Of a DNA stretch of 64,000 nucleotides, positions 25,501 through 37,500 are shown piece after piece; position 1 is the stretch's first letter, and each line of letters begins with the position of its first letter. The DNA lies in NCBI GenBank assembly GCA_030549495.1, contig JAUIRK010000728.1:1-64000 (forward strand), in the 5' to 3' direction. Source of the stretch: Nectonema munidae (taxonomy: Eukaryota > Nematomorpha > Nectonematoida > Nectonematidae). Made by a program: the position numbers and the translations under genes. A model generated the notes under the pieces. The model saw only the letters and a program-made list of their open reading frames with translations, did not search any database and was not told the DNA's origin.

Positions 25501-28500
25501 CGATTCTTCGAATAATAATTAAAAGATGACTGAAAGCGAAGCTCAAAGAACACATTTCTTCTGGTCGCTTCCTTCCTCTTGATCAGCTTGAAGGATTTAT
25601 AGCTTTACAATATGCGAGCGACTTATATGGAAACCGACATAGTCTAGACTCTAAACTTTCTATGGAATGAAAAATATGGTCCTAATTTATTTAGAGACAC
25701 ACTGTCCAGAAATGAGTGAAAGATTATTCTTCGATCGCTGCAGTTTGATGGTAAACCCTTCAAGGAATGAAAGAAAGAAAATGAAAGTTTTTTGATTTAT
25801 TTGTAGATAACTGCGCAAACTCTTTTATTCCTAACCTTAGTGTGACAATTACTTCCTTTGAAAAATTGATGTCCTTTTATGGTTTATATGCCAAACAAAC
25901 CCGACAAGTGTGGTATCAAATTTTGGTTAATGGTTGAAGTAGAGAGTAAATATGTTGCAAAGATTTTGACTTATTTGGGAGCACAAAAAAATCTGGTTTT
26001 GGTAATTGCCGAAGATGTAGTCATGAAGTTAACTTCAGAACTCAAGAATAAAGGATATACTATAAGCTCTGACAACTTTTTTCGTGTTGCGTTGGAAGAA
26101 AAAATAAGCAGTTATGGAGTATCTTATGTTGGAATGTTAAGATCAAATAGTAAAGCAGTGACAAAAGAAATGACATGTTTTCCCAAAGGGTAAAATTTTT
26201 GAAAGAAATTGTTATAATGAAAAAATGGGATGTTTGTTTGTCAATTACTAATGTAAAAGGAAATCAGTTTCTCTTATATCCTCTATGCATGATTCTCCAA
26301 CAGTCTCAAGCGGTCAGAGAAAAAACCAGATGTGATCAATTTCTACAGCCAAAATAAAGTTTTGTTTGATATTGTTGATTTGATGTTGAGAAAGAACAGC
26401 ACTCATTCAGCTTCAGCTCAAATTCAGGTTGGAACAACATGCATTGATATAGCCTTGTTGAATGGATGGATTCTTTATTAAAAAAAAAGCAACTGAGAAA
26501 AAAATCACCCGAAATTTTTTTAATTAAATTAATTGAAAATCTTCAAGAAAAAGTTACAAAGAAAAAGGTTTCTTCAAATTCAGAAGTTATTGTAGAAAGA
26601 AGCCAAAGAAGAAAGTGTTCAACAAAAGATTCCAACAACACAAGTGTTACAATTTGTCAGGTTTGTTCTCAAACAAATTGCGGCAGCTTTTCAGTAAATA
26701 GCTCTAGAATGATTTATGCAATCTGTAAAAGGTGAAAAAAATTAAAAAAAAACATATTCTCAGTTATTTGTAAATAAAATACTTTTAATTCAATTTTTTT
26801 TTCAATTTAACAATTAAAATATTTCATATTTTAGTGAATAATTGTTGTTTTTTAATAACTAAAAATATGAAACTTTAATATATTTTATTTAATGTTTTTT
26901 TGAAACAAACTAGCTCATTTTGTTTTTAAGATATCTTAGTGCGGAATTATATTAGTTTGGACTTGAAAAAATTCCCTTACATCAAAAGATTGGAAAAAAT
27001 CTTCGATTTAAAAAATCGTGATTTAAATGACTTACAACTTCCAATAACTAAGGGACATCTTTGTGTGTCAAAGGGATAGTCTTTCAACTTCATTGAGCAT
27101 CTTGCAACAATCGTCATTCTAAACAAAATTATCCACAATACTTCATTATTTCAACCTACTTTCCAACCCACCATTTTTCATTTGAAAGGGGTCCTTTCTG
27201 ACTTTCTTCTCCTTCGACAGAGAAATTACATTTGTGAACATTACTGACGTATTATGACATTTTGGAGTAGCACGGATACCCAATAACATTTGTAAATTTT
27301 AATCTGAAAATAACACAATAAAAGAAAACTATCGCAAAATGACATAATATCAAAAGAAAGAAAATCGTTTGGAGAACTCCTTTAAAGAAACAAATGATCG
27401 ATTATTTGAATTTTAAATTGTTTTTAAGGGTATACAATATACATGGAATATACCTTATCCTTACATTTCTCCAATAGACCTTTGGCAGAAGGACATTTCG
27501 CTGAACAAAAATTTTACCAAAGGGATATTTGGCGGAATGGACTATTGATAAAATTATTCATCACATAATTTGTGTATAGAAGTTATGGATGATAAAAGAA
27601 AACAAAAATTACGCTTCGGATTTGTATAAGTTACATGTCTGAAACTTACTGGAAGTAAAGCAACGTGTACAAAAATGGTCAAATTAAATGCAAATTTTAG
27701 ACCAAATGTCCACTGAGTCAAATTTCTATTCGCCTGGTCACGGGAAAATACATTTATAAATGCATAAGATTGTATATTATAGAAACTATAAAACAAATAA
27801 TCAATAAAGTAATTTATGAAACAAATAATCAATAAAATAATTTATAAAACAAATAATCAATGAAATAATTTATGAAACATAATCTTGTTTTTACAAGCGT
27901 TAATAATAATAAGCACTATACAAAGAACAAGATTCAATCAAGTAAATGTTTTCTTGAAATAGAAAAACGCCCTTATACAACCAATTATAATTATATGAAT
28001 CCATTTTGACTTTTTTCTCTTTTTTAGTGAAGTTTTTACGTCAAAAAAATTCTTAGATCAATAAAAAGTGAAAAATATTTCAAATAAAAAAAAATAAAAC
28101 AATAAATAAAAAACTAAAAAATTTGACCATACGTTTCTTTTAAATGTTGAATTATTTTTATCAAATATTAAATCGTTAAGTTTTAAAAAAAATTTCCAAA
28201 TATGACCTACTGAATTTTTTCAATTACCAAACGAACCCGTAAATTTAAACTCTATTAAAAATTATTTTCAATGTTTAGTAAACATGCAAAGATAGAAACT
28301 ATTATAAAACCAACGTTTGATGTATTATTACTTATAATGATTTAATTTTTTATTTAAACTAATATATTTTCTCAATAAATTATTTTCATTTTATAACTAA
28401 AGAATTGTGATTACAAAATAAACATAGAAAGGGGCTTTTTGTGCCGGTCAGTCTAAGATGCACTCGCAAATGCGCTGACAAGCTTTTTAGTCTTTTAAAA

Positions 28501-31500
28501 ATGGAGAATATTTTGCAAATTCTATTCATTTTCAAATATAATCCTTGCTCTTTGCTTTGTAAGTACTAATTTTACTGTTTTTAATAATTTCTTAATTGAG
28601 AGTTACTTTTTGAATTATATTTCAAATGGTATATTCTTTTTACTAAATGAAAGTATTTATTTTATTCTTCTTGAAAATCGAAAAATCAGTTTAATTTAAA
28701 GATGCTCTACAATGCCCAACTTCAAACGTAAATCTACATTCAGTAAAGTTGTTGTTCACAGATTCTTTTAATCAATTTTATTTTCTACCTATCTGTCATT
28801 CAAAAAAAGCTAAAATTGAAGATATAGGCATTAAGATTGAATTTTGTATGTTCTGTGTTGATGTCAAAACATTTTTCATTATTTAACTATGTTAATGTTA
28901 GTTTAATAAATTAAATCTATTTGCTGATTTTATTGCAACTTATATGCTTATTGTTATTTTATACAGAGCGCTACATCTCAATGGTAATTTTCATTACGCT
29001 TCTTTTCTTAATGTTTTTTTTATAATAATTCATCTAATTGTTAATGTGTATATTTAAAAAAAAATTTTAATAAAAAAAAAAGTTTTAAAAATAAACAAAT
29101 ATATAGGCAGAGGGGTAGCCATAGAGAAGGAAGCTCTTTTATAAAATGCTATGAAAAAAATATTTAATTCTCTTATGTACTCTTGTTAAGTATTTAACAA
29201 TTACACAGTTTTAGGAAGTCGTGGGATTCAAAAAACAAGAACGAATCTCAATAACAACTTATTTTAAAATCTCTTGATAGTAGACTGTTGAGCTTCAATA
29301 TTCCTGGTAAATCTTCTTCCTTTGAAGTTCATTCAATTTAATTCTATATCCTTCTTTTAACTCTGAAAAATGATTACATTATGTGTATTTGCGGGCTATA
29401 CATTTATCTATACATTTTATGGGCATACATTTTTACATAAAATATATGTTTTTATACTAAATCGGCTATGCTAGTTTCATTTCTGGACTCATTATTTACA
29501 TTTAGGATGTGAAAATACTTATAATAGTTAAGCAAATTTGCCGTTTAATTTAAAAAATTTTCTCCACATTCTTTCAAATTTTACATGAAATATATGTTTT
29601 ATACCAAATTGATCATGCTGCTGAACTCATTTTCTCATTTAGATGTCTTAAAATATCTGTCAGAGTTTATGAAAGTTGGAGTTTACTTCTAAAAACTATC
29701 TCAAAATATATTCTCTCTAATTTTACATGAAATATATGTTTTTATTTATGTTCTTTTTTGAGATGAGCTGTCAAATATAAATCAATTTTTTGACAGGTTT
29801 GATTGATTTTGATTAAAAAAATATATATCACCACTGAATTCAGCATGCTTAAAATTGGGTAAAAGTTTCTTTTGATGAGCTGTCATATGTAAATCAATTT
29901 TTTGACAGGTTTGATTGATTTTCATAAAAAAAAATGGATACAGTCAAACCTGCTCTAAACGCCACCTCTATAAGACCGCCACTTCTTTAAGAGCGCCACT
30001 TCCTTACAGTCCCGATCAAATTTACATTAAAAATACCCTGCAAAAGACCACGGCCTCTGTAACGGCGCCAGGCGTCACTACATTGCAGTCCGAATCTTAA
30101 AATAAAAAAGTGCACAAGAACGCCGCGCACCATTATTTTGTTAGCCTTCCTTATTTATTATCTACATTACTAGAAAATGAAATCTTGCATCCTCTTGACT
30201 ATTGAGATGACAAAAAGAAAATTTCTAATGATGTTGCGTGAATTACAACTAAACTTGAAATGTAATTCATCATATGATATATGACTGGCACGCCTACATC
30301 TTGATCAATTTTAACAATGAACGGAATCTTCGATGTGTAACAAGTTATGTAGAGTAGTAGATAAAATAAGATTTCATGTATACGACTAATACGCATATGC
30401 CTTATGTCATTCATGTAGCATTGATAATAATTGTAATTAATGATGTATACGTTTTTACGTGGCACTGTTTTACTTAGAATAAAAGTTTTTTCATCACATA
30501 AGAATAAAAGTTTTTTCATCACATATTTTTGTTTTATTTAGAGCTAACACATAATAATTTTTTCTATCAAAATGTATAAAGCAAATTAAAAAAAAAACTC
30601 TGTAGATAAAGTTAGAGTGTTTGAAATGGAAAGTTAACGTAAAGTGGCTGGCTCATTCAGCGTCAGCAAATATCAAGTTCAAAATATTATGAAGCGAAAA
30701 GCCAAAATTTTGCATGCTTTTCAAAACAATGCTCCAAACGATCGTAAACGTAAAATGCGAAAAACAGAAAATGAAAAGTTAATGAATTAAGTTGGAAGTG
30801 GTTTTAAGACTCTTCAACTAGACGAGTACAAGTCGGTGGACCATTGTTACAAAAGCAGGCTTTAAATTTTGCTTTGGAACTTGGTATCGACTCATTTAGT
30901 GCTTTGAATGGTTGGTTGGCTGCGTTTGTAAAGCGTCATAATATTATGTTTGGATCTGTGTCTGGGGAAAGTGGTGATGTAGACAAAAGTGTTGTTTGTA
31001 AATGGAAACAAAAGCTTTCTACCATTTGTGCTGGGTATGAGCCAAAAAACATTCTTAACAAGGATGAAACCGGTTTGTTCTACAGAAACAATCAGCGAAA
31101 CAAATCATTTCATGTTAAAGGGCATAACACACATGGCGGTAAACAGTCCAAAGACCGCATTAACGTTGCTTTATGTGCTTCAATGGCTGGAGAGAAATTT
31201 CCTTTACTTGTGATGAGAAAATCCTCGTTGTTTTAAAAACATTGATAAGCACTCACTTCCTGTTAAATATAAGTCAAACAAAAAGTCGTGGATGACAGGT
31301 TAAATCTTTGATATTGGGTAAAAAGGTTTGATTGTCAAATGAAAAATCAAAAACGAGAAGTCTTGTTATTGTTGGACAATTCTCCTGAGCATCCTCATGT
31401 GACACTTACTAGCGTTAAATTAGTTTTTCTGCCACCAAACACATCAGTTATTCAGCCCATGGATCAAGGCATCATACAGACAATGAAACTAAAATACAGA

Positions 31501-34500
31501 GACAGACAGCTACAGTTTGTTTGTGACAACATTGCGAAAGATGAGTCCATCATTGGTCCAAAAATTCTCCGAAAAATGTCTCTTTTGAATGCTATCAACT
31601 GGGTCCATAAAGCTTGGAATGAAGTGACCTCTTCCACTATTCATAAGTGTTTTGCTCGAGCTGGATTTACTGCAGATGTTTTCGCGAATGTAAACACATC
31701 AGATATGGAAAGCACGGAGATTGACGTTGATGTTTTCGAAGAAACCAATGATGTTTCTTCATCAATTTTATGTATTTCCAAAGAATTATTTAGATTACAA
31801 TTCAACAATCTTCACCACATTGATCTACCTCAAATTATGCTATTGACTGGGATCGCTCCGCTTCAGATATTCTTCATGATAACGAAAGTAGATTGGTGAT
31901 ATAGTACGCTCTGTTTTTCAAGGATTTGCAATTGTCCTTGATTAGAGACTTTGGCACACAGCTTAGCCTAACATGATATTCATATTCAGAAATTGGGTTA
32001 TGTATATACAAATTATGGGAATAGGTAAGAACAACAAAATACAACTCTTTTCTGATCTTGTGCATACTACACGTGTCGTGAGAAAATGTGATAGTGAGTG
32101 TATCTGGGATGCCTCTGCATTAAACCCAAATTCATAGAGATTGCTAATAGCCCAAGGCCCATCTGTCCAAGACTTCCTTGGGGACTCCGTTGAAGCATAC
32201 ATAGAGAATTTTGTGATGGTCTTGGGAGGGACTTTTTTGATCGCAGACATACGGCTTCAGGTCCTGCTTCATGAACCTTGCACATCATTGAGTGGCAACC
32301 TTTAACGGTGATGAACTATTGACTTAACAATGCCCTCAATCATTTTGTCAGAGAGGGTGGGTAACATCTCTGTTATTTAACCTAACAAGTCGGGGCTGCC
32401 CTTATGAATGTGTGATAAAAAACTAGACACCGTCCAGCCTTTGTTTCAAGGTCAACCCGATCTTGAAAGGAAGACTGACTGATGATGAGAGACCAAAAAG
32501 GCATTTATCACACTTTCATAGACGGTATGTCGGTGTATGCTGGTGGTAGTCAGAAATCGACTCATTTTTGAACAAACGTCCTCATCTGCCCACAGGTAGT
32601 TTATCAAGTAAATTATAATTTTCTTACCATCATCTAAGGCAAATTCAGTGATGATAGATCTATCAGCATGATAGATCTGATCGTTGGAATTTTCACTCAG
32701 CATGAGTGGAGTCCAAAGTTCAGAATCCCAGGTGGCAATTTGTGGGTAGAGCTTATGTGCGATATAGGCACAAGCACCCTCAAAGGAACTGCTCCCATAT
32801 TTCAATACTCCTCTTCTCTGGAATTGAAGTTCTTGCTTTCGAGGGATAAGAACGCCACTACAGGCTGGCTGTTTCAGAAGAGCGTATTCTTGTTAAAGGA
32901 TTTCTCTTGTACAAGTCTTACATTTAAGGACCAAGGCCCAATCACCAGTAACATCTTATCCCAGAAGACAGATTGTAATTTTTGACACAATTACAAAGTG
33001 AAGTAACTGGTACATTATTGTGAAATCTCTGCTTTGTTGGCATAATTCATTTGGCGAATCTGTCCGAATCCTAATGTGGCTAGTTAGATTTCCAGGGAAG
33101 TTAACGTAGACTCCTCTGTTCATGAAAACGTGCTCACCTCTATGCTCCTAGGACATGGCCAATGTTACTTTTTAAAGTATTAACCTAAGAGCCAATTTTT
33201 TTCTCTAATGAGTATAGCAATTAGCTCATTGAGGTTACTGTCTTCCCCAATCCAAACTAATAGCTCTGCTAGTATACCTCGATGACTGACAGCATCATTG
33301 GAGGGATTCATTAACCCGTTAACGACCAAAGTCGACTATAGTCGACTTTACAAAAATAAAATCGTCTGCCTTTATCAAAGCTCTTTAATACAAATCTTCT
33401 GCTTTACATTAGATATCGTCTGATTATTCTGGTCGTTAACGGGTTAAACTAGGGGAGAAAAGCTTTTGCCTCGGTCTGTTAAAACTCAGAATAAGACATT
33501 CGTTTGACCGCACTAACTCCATTTTGAGATTCTGGCGGGCATGAAGGGGTGGTGTAGAACTTCATGGGTTCTCTATGTAGTTCTCTGAATTTCTTGAGAC
33601 ATTGAAATCACAAGTTCTAACAAACTACCAAAAGATGTTGATGTTCGAAATCGACCAATTTGAGTATGAGTAGAGGAGGGTATACCGTTTCAGTGATAAT
33701 GGGGATAGATATTGTGTATCCTGCAACAGAGTTTCCTCTTGAATTTGTGTATCAGTCCAAAGTAGGGGTGTTTGAGAGCGGTTCTTCCTTATGCGAGATA
33801 AAACTTTTTCAATCTCTGATCGCACCCACAGCTCCATAAACAGGCATCATAGTAGGTATGTTGAAGGCGTCTCTAGACACAGAAGTCCATTTCACACCGT
33901 ATTGAGCATAGATTGGAAGGGCATACAATCCTCTGATGACCAGGGGAGCTAATCCACTCTCTACTCTTTTTTGGATGTAGTAAAGATTCTCATTTGCCAT
34001 AAGGATATCGCCGAATTCAGTAGCTAGAGTAAGGGCTCACCTTCAGATCACTCAATGCTCTAATAAGGACCAATAGTGATGTAAGCCTATGTGGTGAGAT
34101 TGTCTTTTTTTGATGTTTGAAGCGTAATAAGCATTCATAGAAGCAGGAATGGGGCTATAGGGGATATGGATCCACCTGCTGCAGTCACCCCTGCCGAGTG
34201 GATGGCACTTAACTGGAGATTAAAAGACGGGGCATTCTCCATAGCTTATATTCTTAAAGTCTAAAGAGATCTTGTAGTAGGATTGTCTATTATACTCGAA
34301 GTAAAACATTGGTGAGTAAGCATCTTCTCAATTCAATGGAAGCCCAGTTTCTCGGGACATGCTGTCTAATGCTGTATACAGAGACTGCTGAATTTGCAAG
34401 ACTTCTGCACCTCTTGTTAAAGGAGCCACCAGTACTTGATTATCACCGGAACCCATTAGATCAACATGGTAGTTATGTCTATAAGTGTTGTAGAAAAGTG

Positions 34501-37500
34501 AGCATGCAGTGACAAGTTTCCAAAATCTCTGGAACATATGCTCACCCATTGTGGAATTGAAATGATTTTATGGGTCTTGAAATAGACAAACACACCGTTG
34601 AGTTAAGAGGAATATATTCATAAAGCCCAGGTGTGCTAAATAAATGGTCCAGTTCCCTGGCTAGTAGAGATACTAACGAGTAACGTTGATGGAGGCACCA
34701 CTTCGAAATCATTGAAATATGGAGGCATCTCTCCATATTGGCAGCCCCGCTTAGAAACTAATGGTAGAATAGCCCATGCTTTGGTGAGGGAAGTAGGGTT
34801 GGACAGCTTTCATGTTTCGACCTAGTATGACTTGATAATAGCTGACCTCTGAGGTCAATTTTGTGAAATATCTTGCTTAGTCTATATTCAATTCCTTTTG
34901 TTTAATGCACAGTGTATAGACTAGTGGCTCACTAAATGCTGGGCTTTTTAATAGAGTGGGTATTTCTTGCAAAGATTGATATGATCTTGATTTAGGTAAT
35001 CAATGATTACCCGCTTCTCGTCTCTTGGGCCCGGATCACACGCATAACCATATTTAAGTCGGCAAAAGCGGAGGTCATATCCTTTTGGCCAAGACCCCAA
35101 ATGAACTGAGATAGATTTATCTGCTAGTAGCTCTTCACCAGTCAAATATGAAATGTTGCTTTAATTCAATCTCTTTCATTTCGTTGAGTCCCCAGGGGGA
35201 GATGCTGGTCATGAGCCAGTACTTTGAACCGCTCTGATGCTACCTAGGACCGACTGATAATGTGGCTTGGGGCCATTTCTTGTGTTTACTACCGATTCTC
35301 TTATGAATGCATATCTAAACATCCATAGAGCATGGTCACCTCCTGTCCACTGTTGCTAAGTTAACTGAATTTTCATCTCAGCATCCTACGGTATAACAGT
35401 TGCTATTTCCATCCATATTTTTAGGGGAGAAGCGCTCAGGTCTCTTTGGACTTCTATTAAAAGGGCATTGTCAAGGTCCACTTCCATTTTGATAATTTGC
35501 CCTACTGCAGCCGACATGCCACTCTTCTAGGTTATGTTGAAATTTGAGCCGAAGGCAATGACACTCTCAATCAATGGCGGTTTTTTGGCTGGACCCCATG
35601 TTGGCCCCTCCACATCAAATACCTATTTTACTGGATTTAAAATTTACTCGAAACTTTTTATAATTTAATTTTTTTGAGTTGGTTTTGCATCCAAGGGAAG
35701 AGATATCTCTCTTATCTGGACGGTTGAATCGTAGACCAAGAGCACTCTTAATTTGATTTTCATTCATTGGAATAATTCAAAGAAAAAAAAGTAAAACATA
35801 TGTATTTGGTAAATTGCAAAATTTATAAAAAATTATCGATTTAAAAACTTGGCCCTTGTTTGGCCCCCTCACTTTTGAAAATCTAGAACCGCCACTGCTC
35901 TCAATGCCTTTCTTTTGAAAGTAAACCACTGCCTCTTTTCGATGTTCAGAAAAGACAGCATCAGAAATTGTTACATACATTAGGGCAGTGGTTATTCCTG
36001 TAATGCATTCTTGAAATGCAAGGAACGCCTTCCAGGCTATAAAAAGTCGTCGATATTTCGCATGTGACCACTCTAACCAGCTGCCATACGTTGTCAAAAT
36101 GAAAGAAAGGGCAAAGACAAAGATCTTACTATTTGTTGCATTAAATACTTTAATTGCACTATTCTGCATTTGTTAATCTTCACCTAAATACTAACTTTTA
36201 ATTCATAGCAACACTTTCCACTTACATTACTTGTACGCGCAATATACAGACTTCATTATAGCCCTTGGCAAACGCTCTATCTTGAAATGTAGCTGCTCGA
36301 TTTTCTTTTTCTCTTATTGCAACAATCCTGATCACCCTGATGCGAGTGAACTATGGAGATGTTTTTACATTTCACAATGTCTCGGAAGAAACCAAGCTCT
36401 ATTTGTTGACCTCTCATGTAGGTCCAAGATTTTTCAGTATTTGTCCAATGAAATATGCTTATGATCCTTCAATATTCTCTATCGACAAAATCTTCGTTAA
36501 AAAATACAATCGCATCGCTTCAAGATACCGTCTATTCACGAGAAAACAAAAACCTGATGAGTCTCTTAATGCCTTCATACAAAGCCTCAATCCGTTATCT
36601 CATGACTGCAAATTCGAAAATAAATCAGCCGAAGAGAACAGTCAAGAAGCGCCATGTGTCGCTTTGATACAACGCTTATTGTCCTCGATGATTAGAACTC
36701 GCATCCTAGAAAAAGATAGTGTTAACCTGAAAATGCTTCTGATATTGCCGTCCCGTCAACTATGGCTAAAGAAGAAGCTCGTTAGTTTCAAAATACTTCA
36801 TTGAAAAACGTGTATTCTTGCGCTGGCAATGCTAAATATTCCGTTGTTGAAAAAGCAAATGCTACGTTTGTGATTCATCTTGGCATCCTCATATTAAATC
36901 TCCAGCTCCGTAATGCTACTTGTCATTTATGCAAAAAAAAAAGTGCTCATTTTGCGAGAGTTTGTTGATCCATCTCACGTATCAAAGAAAAGTTCAAGCA
37001 TGCAACGTCAGCTTCATCGATCTCTCATTGTAATTACGATTCTTCAAACTTGAATTCGACCCTCAATTATGTGAGAATCAACAACACTAACACGTGGGTT
37101 TTAATTGATACTGGTTCTTATTCATCCTAACATCGTTGTTCTTCACTTTCTGTATGTTTAGCTACCACATCAAAAGTTGTAAAGTCATCTGGGTATACTT
37201 TCGTTGATACCTATTTGAACGATTCTTTTGATAAAAATGTCAAGTTAATCGATCTTCCCAATTTAATAACTGAGATAGTGTTCGGCCAAGATTTCTAGTC
37301 TTTTCATTCTAAGGTTATTTTTAACTTCAATGCTGAGAGACCCGTACTCGATAGCGTTTTCAAGTGAAGCCTTTTCTTGTTTCTCATCGCCTTCTCTTTT
37401 CAAAAACTTAACCCCTGATTTTCACCAAATCGCGTAGATATAGCGCGAGAAATCTGGCCTTATTGGCAGTGAAGTTAAGAGAATGTTGGCTAAAGATATA

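Larger units (their letters stand above)
31920..36169 (-). pseudogene. Endogenous viral element: non-segmented negative-strand RNA virus L (polymerase) gene, decayed
   Basis: A block of visibly less AT-rich sequence reads on the minus strand as a broken L-like protein, N-terminal side at 36.17 kb and C-terminal side near 31.9 kb. The strongest evidence is a GDNQ catalytic motif at 34447-34436, preceded at about 34706-34686 by SKWCLHQR. This order fits polymerase motifs A and C of Mononegavirales/Jingchuvirales L proteins. Reading frames change repeatedly and stops occur. After removing two MITE insertions, about 3.8 kb remains, well short of a full L gene. RNA viruses of this kind do not integrate themselves, so this is a captured cDNA. 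Family within the order is not resolved. Confidence 0.8.

Noticed and set aside
28440-28510. Possible tRNA or other RNA gene in a short GC-richer stretch
   Set aside because: No B-box, cloverleaf pairing or terminator run could be made out.
30199-30522. 107-codon reverse-strand open frame with hydrophobic stretches
   Set aside because: It lies within the non-coding 5' part of the Tigger element on the opposite strand, with no motif or splice context.
35777-36169. A single host gene of 130 codons on the minus strand
   Set aside because: The frame runs from the viral relic into the hAT MITE across the target duplication at 35898-35905, so it is a chimera.
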